From contig NZ_JNJG01000011.1 of NCBI RefSeq assembly GCF_000702705.1, forward strand, positions 1 to 45,964: a DNA stretch of 45,964 nt, given 5' to 3'. Shown here piece by piece: positions 21,169 to 32,537 of the stretch (position 1 is the stretch's first letter; the number at the start of each line of letters is the position of its first letter). The translations under genes were made by a program, and so were the position numbers. The stretch comes from Mycoplasma simbae ATCC 49888 (lineage in GTDB: Bacteria > Bacillota_I > Bacilli_A > Mycoplasmatales > Metamycoplasmataceae). The notes below the pieces were generated by a model. It ran no database searches. It had not been told where the DNA came from and worked only from the letters and a program-made list of their open reading frames with translations.

Positions 21169-23066
21169 TGATCGCAGTTGAATTTAAAAACGTAACTAAA
21201 AAATTTCCCGGAATAATTGCTAATCAAGATGTTTCTTTTAGCGTTGAAAAAGGAACAATTCACGCATTGATTGGTGAAAACGGAGCTGGTAAAAGCACTT
21301 TGATGTCAATTTTGTTTGGTCTATACGAACAAACAAGCGGAGAAATTCTGATAAATGGCAACATGGTGCTTTTTTCTGGACCAAATGATGCTAATGCGTT
21401 AGGTATTGGTATGGTGCACCAGCACTTTAAACTAGTTGACGTTTATACAAACCTTGATAATATTATTTTAGGCGAAGAGTGGAGCAATAGAACGGGCGTG
21501 TTGAACCGCGATATTGCTATCAAAAAAATTAAAGCGCTACAAAATACCTACAATCTTCATTTTGATCTATTCCAAAAATCAGGCGATGCGACAGTATCAG
21601 TTCAACAAAAAGTTGAAATCATGAAAATGCTGTATCGTGGTAACGATATTTTGGTTTTTGATGAGCCTACAGCCGTACTTACAGATGAAGAAATTCAAGG
21701 TTTATTACAATCATTTCAAATTTTTAAACAAGCAGGCAAGACAATTATTTTCATTACGCACAAACTAAAAGAAATTCAGCAAGTGGCTGATAGTGCCACG
21801 GTTTTACGTTTAGGCAAAGTGGCTGGTAATTTCAAACTAAAACAAACCAGCATTGATCAAATTATTAAGGCGATGGTTGGAGATGATGTTGTTGAAGTTA
21901 AAAACACATTGCCAGCCAAACGTGATGAAGTTGTATTTTCATTAAAAAATATCTCAACTCACAAACTGCACAAAAATCTTAAAAATATCTCCTTTGATGT
22001 GCACGCTGGTGAAATTTTTGCAATTGCGGGTATATCAGGCAACGGTCAAGAAGAGCTAGAACACATAGTTGGTGGTTTAGTATTACCAAACAAGGGTTCA
22101 GTTCATTTAAGAGTTTTTAACAATATTACAAAACAGTACCAATTAGTTGATATAACTAAACAAAGTGCCTATGTTCGTAGTAAAAAACATATGGCTTATA
22201 TCCCAGCTGATCGTCATCACCACGGCGTTATTCTTGACTTTACTATTGAGGAAAACTCAGTTATTAGACGTTTATGAGATAAACAATTTCAAAGTTTAGG
22301 TGTCTTTAAAAACCGTAAAATTAATGATTTTACCAATAAAATTATAGAAAAATATGACGTAAGAAGCTCACAGGGTGCCAAAAGTGTGGCTCGTTCATTA
22401 TCTGGCGGTAACCAACAAAAATTTATTGTTGGGCGCGAAATGATGTTTGAACATGATTTTATCATCATTGTACAACCTACCAGGGGAATGGATATAGGCG
22501 CTATTACCAATATTCACTCGCAAATTTTGAAAGAAAAAGCTCAAGGTAAAGCGATTTTATTAATCTCTTATGAGCTAGACGAAGTTTTAGCTTTAGCGGA
22601 TACCATTGCAGTTATTAATGAAGGCAAAATTTTATCAATTAATGACGCCAAAAATATTACACGTGAACAAATTGGTAAGTTCATGTCTTCAAGTTCTAAC
22701 CAGAATATTGATTCATGATTTAATCCTAGCGATATTGAAGAATCAAAAGAAAGTTACATTAGTTATTTAAACAAAAAGTATGCCGCACAAATTGAAGAAG
22801 CAAAATTAAAAGAATCTTCAATTAAATCGAGTTTATACATTGCTAAAAAATCTAAAAATGTACACAAAAGTGAAATAAATGAATTAAAACAAAAATATGC
22901 GGACGCAATAGCGTATCGCAAACAAATTTTGAGTCAAAAAAACTCACAAATACACGAAGCTAAACAAAATTTTGCACAAATTTATAAGCAAAAATTAATG
23001 CAAGGAAAGGAGGCTAATAATGAACAAACGTCACGTTATAATTGAAACTTTAAGTCAATTCAGTAA
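21168..23066 (+). CDS. Nucleoside ABC transporter ATPase (tandem NBD) with C-terminal coiled coil
   Basis: 632 aa. GTG start at 21168 shares its G with the TAG of the gene before; no ribosome site, so translation is coupled. First NBD: Walker A GENGAGKST (36-44), an SVQQK-type signature and FDEP. Second NBD: GISGNGQEE in place of Walker A and a normal SLSGGNQQK signature. This is the tandem layout of RbsA/NupO. After about residue 517 an approximately 110-residue Lys/Gln/Glu-rich tail follows, which is not part of the family core. The end overlaps the next gene by 47 nt. Read through TGA at 22275, 22716 and 23043. Confidence 0.9.
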
Positions 23067-24951
23067 AAAAATGAGTGATTTTGTAAGGTTAGATAAAACT
23101 AGATCCACCGGCCGCAAAATCGCTTCATCATTATGATCTTTATTTTTTGGTATTGTATTGGCAATAGTTTATATTGTTCTAAAAAAAGGTGTTTATGAAA
23201 ATATCTTGATTAATCCGCTACTGATTTTTCAAGTTGTTGCCAAAAGTTTAAATAGCGCCAACAGAGAATTTATCGTGAACTTTTTCCTAGTTTTTGGTTT
23301 TAGTTCACTAGCTTGTGCTTTAAGTTTTAAAGCCGGCTTATTTAACATTGGTATCCCAGGACAAATGATGATTACTGGAGCAGTTTCGTTTGCCTTATTT
23401 ATTCAATTGGGCTACACTAAATACGAAAGTGTACCTATTTGGCTGCTTATTTTAGCTTTAGGTCTTTCAATTGTTGCTGCTTTCTTTTTGGGTTTTATTT
23501 CCGGGTTTTTAAAAGCAAAATTAAATGTTCACGAAGTTATAACCACAATCATGATAAATTGAATTGTTGTTGGAGCTTCAATGATTTTATTCCAACAAAA
23601 ATCAGCAAGTATTGTGTGAAAAGATTTTAGCGACTTACAAATTACTTATTATTTTAGTGACACTAACACTGGTGTTAATCCAGGTGCAATCAATATTGAT
23701 CAATCAATTAAAAATGCTTTTGTTATTTTTGGTGTTGTATTATTGTTTGTGTTAGTTTTTGCAATCGCTTTTGTATTCAACTTTACAACAATTGGCTATA
23801 AAATCAGAATGCAAGGTATTTCCAAAACAAATGGTAAATACATGGGTGTTAATGACCAAATGTTAACCATTTTAATTCTTGGTTTTTCTGGAGCTATTTC
23901 AGGAATTGCAGGATTTTATAACTATGTTATTGCCCCTTCAACAGCGTTTGGAGCCATTACTGAACCATTGGTAATTGGTTTTGAAAGTATTGCTATAAGC
24001 TTGCTGGCTTTAAACGCGCCTGTAGGTATACTATTTTCAACCCTATTTTATACAACTATTTATACAGCAAGAATTAATCTCCAATTTGCTCCCTTAAACA
24101 TCAAACCTGAAGATGTGCAAGTTATCACTTCAATGATATTGTTTTTAGCTGCTACCTCAATCATGTTTGTTAACTTTAAACCTATCAACTTTTTAAAACG
24201 TAGATTTATTTTATATAAAGACGCTCGTTACAAAGCTCATAACTACTTAAAATCTTTAGAATTGCAACGATTAAGAATGCAAATTAAACACCAGTTGCAA
24301 GTACATAAGCTTAAATACAACGTAACTGAATCTAATCTAGAATTATTAAATCTTAAGTACAATAATTTAGAATTATCATTCCAACAAGCTCTGTTAAAAA
24401 ACAATATTTTAACTCAGCGTGCAACTTTGCAACTTATTTACGCAGAGAAAATGCAATCGCTAAAAAATGATTTAGCTTTGGCCAAAAGTGCAAATAATAT
24501 TGAGCAAAAAACACAAATTAGTGCAAAAATACAAGAATTGAAAAAACAACACATTGCTAAAACAAATTCTTTAGGTTCCTTTGCTCACTCATATAAAACC
24601 TTAAAAATTGACCCTGTAAGTCTAGTAGCTGAATCAACTTCACGCAAAGATCAAGTCAAAATTTTAAAAGCAGAATTGAAAAAAGTCGCTGATGAGTATT
24701 TATCACAAGCAATGAATTATAAAAACAGCGATGAGCAAACTATTCATTTCTTTGAACAAATTAATGACAAAAAACACTCATTAGTTAACAAAATGAATGA
24801 ACTTGGTGCAAATGCTAAATTCAAAATTCAGCAACAAAGAACTGCTTCAATTAAAAATATTAAAGCTAAATACGAACAAATTTTTATATCTTTAGTAGCT
24901 GAGCATACTAAGTTAAAAACTCAACTAAAACAAGCGAAAGGAGCTCAATAA
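23020..24951 (+). CDS. Nucleoside ABC transporter permease (NupP-like) with long coiled-coil tail
   Basis: 643 aa; ATG at 23020 after GGAAAGGAGG, inside the ATPase gene. Residues about 1-390 hold a membrane permease of the BPD_transp_2 type: ALSFKAGLFNIGIPGQMMI is the conserved box, then KLNVHEVITTIMINW and GYKIRMQGIS, with about eight to ten membrane segments. The remaining ~240 residues are a predicted cytoplasmic coiled coil rich in K, Q, L and E (from MQIKHQLQVHKLKYN on). Core permeases of this family are around 350 aa, so the tail is an addition matched by the tail on the ATPase. Stop and next start share TAATG. Confidence 0.9.
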
Positions 24952-25904
24952 TGGCTTTGACACTAAATGTTTATTCTTCATTATTATTATTCTTTTGCAT
25001 TTTTACATTAGGTGGCATCAGCGGATTATTCTGCGAAAAAATCGGAATTGTAAACATTGGTATTAACGGTATGATGGTAGTAGGAGCTGCTACATATCTA
25101 GCTTTTACCAACGTGTTAGCCAAAAGCTTTGGGGTTAATAACCCAATAGGGCACAGCGGTTGATGACAAATTTTAGGAACAATCATCGCAGCTGCTGCTG
25201 CTTCTGCGTTTTCACTTTTACATGGTTTTGCAACCATTAAACTAAAAAGTGAGCATACCATTTCCGGTTTTGCTATTAACTTATTAGCCTTTGGTATTGC
25301 TATTATTTTGTTAGAAATTTTTGGTAATGGTAATAAAAAACCAATTATGAACGTTACTGAATTATCCTATTCAATTCAAATCACACAAGCGCAAAGCCTG
25401 GAAATTATCTCGTTTAAAACCGTAATTACTATTGCTGTTATTGCTTTAGGTGCGTTTGCACTATACAAAACTAAATGAGGTTTAAGATTGCGTAGTATTG
25501 GCGAAAATCCTCAAGCTGCTGACGTTGCCGGAATTAATGTTTATAAATACAAATGACAAGGTGTTGCAATTTCGGGTGCTATTGCTGGCATTGCTGGTGC
25601 AATCTTTTCACAATCATTAGGTGCTTCATTTAATGGCGACGTTAGAGGTTATGGATACCTAGCTTTAGCAATTATGATTATGGGTCAATGAAACATCTTT
25701 ATTGTTTCTGGCGTAGCATTCATTTTCTCATTCTTATACGCGATTTCAAATGCATCTGGTGCATTTATTCAAGAACTAGTGCCTTATGCATCATTGCTAA
25801 CCATTGCCCCTTATTTACTTTCACTAATTGTAATTATGATTACAGCACGCAAATCACATGCGCCAGCCGCAGCTGGGCTGCCATATGATAAATCGGTGCG
25901 CTAG
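24951..25904 (+). CDS. Nucleoside ABC transporter permease (NupQ-like)
   Basis: 317 aa; ATG at 24951 in TAATG overlap; TAG at 25902-25904. Contains the conserved segment GLFCEKIGIVNIGINGMMVVGA and the loop SIGENPQAADVAGINVYKYKW (RSIGENPxAA is the family box). About nine membrane segments. Forms the heterodimeric channel with the preceding permease. TGA Trp codons at 25162, 25165 and elsewhere. Confidence 0.93.
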
Positions 25905-25912
25905 GAGTTAAA

Positions 25913-26983
25913 ATGAAATTAAAAAACAAATTATTTTTAGCTTTAGCTCCGATTCCTTCGCTAGCGCCAATAGCTTTTGCCGCTTCATGCAACATCCACG
26001 AAACCATTGAAGGCGACACTTACGTAAAGTTTCGTTCACACACGCAAACAGAATTAATTATTCCAGACTACGTAACCAAAATTAAATTTTCAGCTTTTCA
26101 CCTAAAGAAAAAATTAGCAAAAATAACTGCTAAAAATGTAACTGAACTAGATCCAGAAACATTCCACAAAAGCTTAGGAAGCTCATATTCAGATATTAAT
26201 TTAGGTCTGCAAGAATTACGTTTTGATTCTTTAGGCCAAATTGAACCTAAAACCTTAAAAGATTTAATTAATTTAACCACTTTTTACGCGCCTAGTGTAA
26301 CTAAAGTAGGCGAAGAAGCATTTGCTCAAGCAAAATCTTTAAGCAATTTAACTTTAGGTCAAATTAGCGAGGTAGGCAAGGCCGCTTTTAAAGGCACAAG
26401 TGATCTTACTCAAGCTCCTTCGTTCGCGCCAAGTCTAACACACTTACCAGATGAGATCTTTAGAGCTTCAGGTATTAAATCATTTAGTTCTGCAAACATA
26501 ACAAGCATAGGTGAATTAGCGTTTAGAGATAGTGCAATTGAAAGCATTGATTTGCCAAATGTAACTAGTTTTGGCAAGCGTGCTTTTGCTAATGCTCAAT
26601 TTTTAAAAAATCCTAAACCCACTAACTTTAACATTAATATTAATGCTGAATTTGATGAAGAAGTTTTTGGTACAAGCACCAAAAACATTCACCCATCTTG
26701 ATTTGATGAGCAAGGCCTTTTCATAATTAATGGTCATTTATTCATGGTTGATGCTGCACGTTTAGGTGAAAAAACTGAATTAGAATTACCTGAAAGTGTT
26801 AAAGTAATTGAACCTTACGCCTTTAAAAACGGCGCAAGTGCAAAATTAACTACCATTAGATCAAATTCAGTTTTAACAGTTAAAGCTAAAGCTTTTAACA
26901 ATAATAAAACCATCACTACCGTTGAATTCCCAAATGCTCAAATCGAGCCAGACGCATATAAAGGCTCAAGTATTACTGAATAA
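25913..26983 (+). CDS. BspA-type leucine-rich-repeat lipoprotein
   Basis: 356 aa; ATG at 25913 after GGAGTTAAA; TAA at 26981-26983. Signal peptide with FAASC, Cys26. Repeated BspA-type LRR_5 units such as TKVGEEAFAQAKSLSNLTL, SEVGKAAFKGT, TSIGELAFRDSAIESIDLP, TSFGKRAFANA and KVIEPYAFKNG. This family builds surface solenoids used in binding or adhesion. It is 8 nt from the nucleoside permease gene, so it seems to be part of that operon; whether it helps capture substrate is not shown. Confidence 0.88.
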
Positions 26984-26990
26984 TCAAATT

Positions 26991-27016
26991 AACCTGGCAT
27001 TTAGCTAGGTTTTTTA
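26991..27016 (+). terminator. Terminator after the nucleoside importer operon
   Basis: AACCTGGC pairs imperfectly with GCTAGGTT, followed by TTTTTTAT. Confidence 0.7.
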
Positions 27017-27245
27017 TATTAAAAACACAATATTTTTCCTTTTATGGGCAACATTGTGTTTTACAATGTATATATTATTTTAGGGTATGCTTTTTATAAT
27101 TGTTTTGCACGCTGTTTTCAATACACAACCCGCGATTAGTTTGGGAAGTAGTTTCAATACTTTTGAAACACAAAGATTGGTAATGAACTGGCTCGTTTCA
27201 TGGACTGCCATTGTCTAGTCCAAGAGTATTTATGATTAATTATTA
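27017..27245 (+). other. Non-coding stretch with several hairpins
   Basis: No open frame of note. It holds several inverted repeats: GTTTCAA...TTGAAAC (about 27152-27170) and TGGACT...AGTCCA (about 27199-27222). It could be a structured leader, a small RNA, or an attachment remnant on the left side of the defence island; nothing I recognise fits. Confidence 0.35.
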
Positions 27246-27269
27246 TATAATGTGTATTATAAATACACA
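27246..27269 (+). promoter_or_regulatory. Promoter -10 and palindromic operator of the defence operon
   Basis: TATAAT at 27246-27251 is a consensus -10. Overlapping its last base, TGTGTATT-ATA-AATACACA (27251-27269) is a perfect 8-bp inverted repeat sitting over the start of transcription. The XRE-type regulator gene follows 25 bases later. A dimer bound here would block the promoter, the usual control-protein or autorepressor arrangement. Confidence 0.75.
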
Positions 27270-27293
27270 AAAATGGAGTTAGGAGAATATATT

Positions 27294-27512
27294 ATGGAAT
27301 TTAACTACAATGGATTGTGAAAAATATTGATTGATAAAAACATGAAAAAGAAGGATTTAATAGAAACTATTGGAATTTCTCCCACAACAATATCAAAAAT
27401 GACAAGAGGGAAAGCTATCTCATTATCTGTTTTAGGCAAAGTATGTAAATCATTAAACGTTGATATTGGGGATGTTGTAAATTTAATAAAAACTGATATC
27501 GAGGATAAATAA
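27294..27512 (+). CDS. XRE-family HTH regulator of the defence operon
   Basis: 72 aa; ATG at 27294 after AGTTAGGAG; TAA at 27510-27512. Almost the whole protein is one Cro/C1 HTH: KKKDLIETIGISPTTISKMTRGK is helix-turn-helix, followed by SVLGKVCKSLNVDIGDVV. Small HTH proteins of this kind act as control proteins of restriction systems or as repressors. One Trp is TGA. It overlaps nothing but abuts the next start (TAAATG). It probably binds the palindrome directly upstream and so sets the level of the restriction and CBASS genes. Confidence 0.9.
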
Positions 27513-28442
27513 ATGGATTTAAAAATTGATGTAAGTGAAGAGAAATGAAGCAAAGAAATTTTAGAAACACTCTTAATTGATAGAACAACCAATAAAAATA
27601 TTATCTGAGCAACAGATGATTATGAATATTTAGGAAACTTTTACTATTCAAAACATCCTATTCAATATCATCTGATTACAGGTATTCAAGGCAATATTAT
27701 TCAGCCTAGAGTATTAAAGTCTAAACAAAATCAGGTTATTAGAACAAAGGCTAAAGCCGAAGTATTCACGCCTAGTTGAATTTGTAATGTGCAAAATAAT
27801 TTGATTGATAATGCTTGATTTGGTAGGGATAATGTTTTTAATGTTGAAATGAAAAAATCTTGAACCTCAACAACTGAAAAAATTATTTTTTCTCAAGAAA
27901 AAAATAAGTCTTGAGAAGATTATGTAGATGAAAAAAGGCTAGAGATTACATGCGGTGAAGCTCCATATTTAGTAAGTAGATATGACACAGTTTCAGGTGA
28001 ATACATTGAGCTTAATAAAAGGATTGGTATTTTAGATAGAAAATTAAGAATAGTGAATGAAAATACTGATAATGAGACAGATTGGCTCAAATGGAGTGAA
28101 CGTGCATTTCAAAGCGTCTATGGTTTTGAATTCCAAGGTGATAGCTTATTAATTGCTAGAGAAAATTTACTGGCTACATACTGCGATAATATGGAATTTA
28201 AATTAAAAAGATACCCAACACAAGATGAATTAATTAAAATAGCCAATATTATTTCATGGAATTTATGGCAAATGGATGGTTTGACTTATGCAATACCATT
28301 TAAAAAGTCAGTTTTACCAAAGAAAAAGATGTCAATTATTGACGCTAAAGACCAAAGCATAGATGACTATTGCGTGATTAAAGATTGAACATTTGAGAAG
28401 ATAGTTGTATTTAAAGACTTAATTGGCAAGGAGGTATTCTAA
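27513..28442 (+). CDS. Restriction-associated protein ('restriction endonuclease subunit M'-like)
   Basis: 309 aa; ATG at 27513 directly after the regulator stop, GAGG at 27501-27504; TAA at 28440-28442. Motifs: KAEVFTPSWICN (about residues 80-91, like motif X of N6-adenine methyltransferases, where xxFTP is common) and EITCGEAPYLVSRYDT, then RIGILDRKLRIV. No NPPY or FxGxG motif. Proteins with this pattern sit beside large helicase/methyltransferase genes in other bacteria and are often called 'subunit M', from memory. It may give specificity or help the methyltransferase part of the next gene. Seven Trp codons are TGA and four TGG. Confidence 0.7.
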
Positions 28443-28443
28443 A

Positions 28444-31400
28444 TTGAAACACAATAAAATTGAGGCAATTGACATTCTAGATAACATTATTGTTGGTAGA
28501 GTCGATCCTTATATTTACGCTTTTACAACCAATACTATTCCTAATTATTTAAAAGTCGGAGACACTTATCGTTCAGTTGCACAAAGACTAAATGAGTGAA
28601 GAGCATTCTACCCAGAACTTATAAAACAATATGAAAGCAAAGCAGTAATTGATGAGGATACATATTTTAGAGACTATTCAGTTCATAAATATTTAGAAAA
28701 AGATTTAAATAAGAAAAGATTACTAGCATCAGATGTGCAAAACGATTCATATTACAGTAAAGAATTTTTTAAAGAAGCTACTCCTAAAGATGTCGAAAAA
28801 TCAATCAAGGATATAAAGAATAACTACATACTAAACACAGGTAAATACGAATATTACAGTTCAAAAAATTCTCTTCCTCAAACTTTTCATTATCAGCGAG
28901 GTGACAATTGGTATTTACGTCCAAACCAATTAGAAGCAGTAAATAACTTTGACAAAGCAATTAAAAACGGAAGAAAAAATTTATTAATGTATGCGGTTAT
29001 GCGCTTTGGTAAATCGTTTACTTCTCTATGTTGTGCGTTAAAAATGGATGCCAAATTGGTTTTAGTTCTCTCTGCTAAAGCTGATGTTAAAGATGAGTGG
29101 AAAAAAACAGTAGAAACTGCTGGAAATTTTTATCAATACATATTCTTAGACGCACAAGATTTATTGAGAAATGAAGAAGTTGTAAAAATTAAAAGATCAC
29201 AGAACAAAAAAATTGTCTTATTTTTAACATTGCAAGATTTACAAGGTGAAGCAATAAAAGATAAACATAAACAATTATTCCAAGAGCAAATTGATTTGTT
29301 AATAGTAGATGAAACTCATTTTGGTGCAAGAGCACAATCATTTGGCAAAATACTAAAAGATGCTGGATACGATAAAAATGATGAAAAGAATTTCAAGAAA
29401 GTATCTGACGATAGTATAGATATAGCTGATGCTCAGGAAGAAATAAAAAAACTTAATGCTTCGATCAGATTGCATTTATCAGGAACTCCATATCGCATAT
29501 TGATGGGCAGTGAATTTGAAAAAGAAGATATTATTTCTTTTGTCCAGTTTTCTGATATTGTCAAAGAACAGCAACAATGAGACAAAATCAACTTAAATAA
29601 TGATGATGTAAATGAATGAGATAATCCTTATTATGGTTTTCCACAAATGATCAGATTTGCGTTCAATCCTAACAAATCTTCAAGACAAAAAATGGAAGCT
29701 TTAAAAAGAAGTGGTGTTAGTTTTGCTTTCTCCAAATTGTTTGAACCTATATCTATAAAAAAAGATAGCGAAAATAATAATCATAAAAAATTTCAAAATG
29801 AAGCTGAAATATTGGATTTACTAAAAGTTATTGACGGTAGTAAAGATGATGAAGATTTATTAGGATTTTTAGATTATGACAAGATCCAAGAAGGCAAAAT
29901 GTGTAGACACATGGTTATGGTATTACCTTACTGTGCTTCTTGTGATGCTATGGAAGAATTAATTACTAAAAATAATGATTTATTTAAAAATTTAAATCAA
30001 TATCAAATATTAAATATTTCAGGTGTAGATTCAAGTAAAACTTTTAAAACGCCCAACGATATAAAAAATAAAATCAACGAATATGAAGCCCAAAACAAAA
30101 AAACTATTACATTAACTGTAAATAGAATGCTAACAGGCTCAACAGTAGAACAATGAGATACCATGTTGTATTTTAAAGATACAGCTTCACCACAAGAATA
30201 TGATCAATCTATTTTCAGATTGCAAAATCAGTATATTAGAACATTGTCAAGTGAAAGTGGCATTATAAAACAAAATTTAAAACCACAGACGTTACTAGTG
30301 GATTTTGATCCAGATAGACTATTTAGAATGCAAGAACAAAAGTCACTAATCTATAATGTGAACACTGATGAAAATGGAAATTCAAAATTAAAAGAGAGAA
30401 TAGAAGAAGAATTACGTATTTCTCCTGTAATTGTGATGAATAACAACAAGATTAAGCAAGTTGATGCAACTAATATTCTTGAAGCTGTAAGTATGTATAA
30501 TAATAAAAGAAGTGTTTCAGATGAAGTGGTTGATATTCCTATAGATTTATCAATTTTGCAAGATGATGAAATTAGAAAAGCAATTGAACAGCAAGGAGAA
30601 TTTAATTCTAAACAAGGTTTAACAATAGATCCTTATGATGGCGAAGGTGACGAGTTGGATATAGATGATTCATTAGATGGTTCATCGGATACAAATAGTA
30701 ATAAAGATAAAGATAACTCATTCAAAGAAGTAAAAACTGATGAAGAAATTAAACGTTTCGAAGGACAAATCAAAACCTATTATCAAAGATTGCTATTCTT
30801 TGCTTTCTTAACCAAGGATAATGTTGCATCTTTAGATAATATATTAAACGTTATACAAAAAGATGAAAATGTTAGATTAGCAAAAAATTTATCTTTAAAT
30901 AAGAATGTTTTAGAAAAATTAACCTATTTAATGGATCCATTTAAAAGAAGTAAATTAGATTACAAGATACAAAATATTTCAAAACTTGCTTCAGATGAAA
31001 GTGTTAGTCCATTAGATAGAGCCCTAACCTCTTTAAATAAATTTAACAGAATGTCTGAATCGGAGGTGATTACACCTTTAAATATATGCGCTGATATGGT
31101 CAATCTTATTCCAGAAGATGGATTAAGAAAAATAGTCAATGAAAAAAATAAACTTTTAGATATTGCATCTAAGTCTGGTGAGTATGCTGTGGCTTTATAT
31201 AAACGATTGGTAGATGATTTAGGTTTTGCTCACGAGGAAGTAAAAGATATTATTTACTCTGTTCCAACATCTTCTATCGCTTATGAATTCACAAGAAGAT
31301 TTTATGAAATATTAGGATTGAATGTAGATAATATTGCAATTAATTTTAATGCATATGATTTAATAAATATTAAAAATGAAACAGGTGATGTTGATTATGA

Positions 31401-32535
31401 AAGAGTATGCAATTTACTTAAACAAAATAAAAAGTTAAGTGAAATACGCTTAACAGATGAAATAAAAGGAGGTGAGCAAACAGTGAAATTTGGTGCAGTA
31501 GTGGGTAACCCACCATATCAAGTTAGTGATAACGATTCTGGAACGGGTAGTGCAAAACCAATTTATAATAAGTTTTCTATGATATCTTTAAAGCTGAACC
31601 CCGAATTTGCTACGCTGATAGTTCCAAGTGTATGGTTTTCAGGTGGTAAAGGGTTAGATGAATTTAGAGAATATATGCTATCGATAAAGGGATTAAAGCA
31701 AATTACAAATTTTATCACACCACAAGATGTTTTTCACAATGTAAATTTACGAGGTGGAGTTAATTATTTTTTATATCACGATAAATACGATAATGATTTA
31801 AATGGAATAAAAATCATTAATATTAAAGATAATGAGATTATTAATAATCAAATAAGGCAAAAGAGAATTAGTGGTGTTGAAATATTTATTTCGGATAATA
31901 TAGCATTTAATATTGTGGATAGAATGATTAAAGATAGAAGTATTGACCTCTTGGACAACTCAGAAAAAATGTTAATAAGCTATATTTCATTTAGAAATCC
32001 TTTTGGATTTAACACAAAATTTACACGAACCGAACAATTCAGAAGTGATAGTGATAACATGGTTAATCCAGTCAAAATTTACGCTAGCAAAGGAAACATA
32101 GGTTATGTAGAAAGGGAAACAATCATAAAAAATTTTGATTGGATTAATAAGTGGAAAGTAATTACACCATTTGCAAATAATATAGGAACCAATTTGAATG
32201 ATGATAATTTAAATACGATAGTAAGTGAGCCTAATTCAATAACCACTGAAACCTATTTAGTGATTGGCGGCCATTTAGATTTGAATGCACATAGTTGTTC
32301 AAATATTCAAAAATATTTAAAAACAAAATTCACTAGATTCTTGATTAGTATTGCTAAAGCGAATCACAACGGAACAAGGATTACCTATAGATTCGTTCCT
32401 ATGCAAAATTTTACAAGCAGTTCTGATATAGATTGGTCAAGCACTATTCAAGAAATAGATGAACAATTATTTGCTAAATACGGTTTAACTGAAAAAGAAT
32501 GTAATCATATTAAATCTTCGATGAAGGAGATGTAA
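28444..32535 (+). CDS. Single-chain restriction enzyme: GIY-YIG-like nuclease, SF2 helicase, N6-adenine methyltransferase
   Basis: 1363 aa; TTG start at 28444 after AGGAGG (28429-28434); TAA at 32533-32535. Domains in order: residues about 20-90, a GIY-YIG/T5orf172-like nuclease (YIYAF, YLKVGDT, VAQRLNEW, VHKYLE); 150-600, an SF2 translocase with Walker A MRFGKS (186-191), DETH (289-292), SGTP (346-349) and motif VI near 585-593; an acidic linker (about 725-765); then an N6-adenine MTase with VITP (about 875-878), motif I DIASKSG (906-912) and NPPY (1022-1025); the C-terminal ~300 residues would be the target recognition part. It is like type ISP enzymes (nuclease, translocase, MTase and TRD in one chain), but with GIY-YIG instead of an Mrr-type nuclease. 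Four Trp are TGA and six TGG. Confidence 0.85.
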
Positions 32536-32537
32536 TT

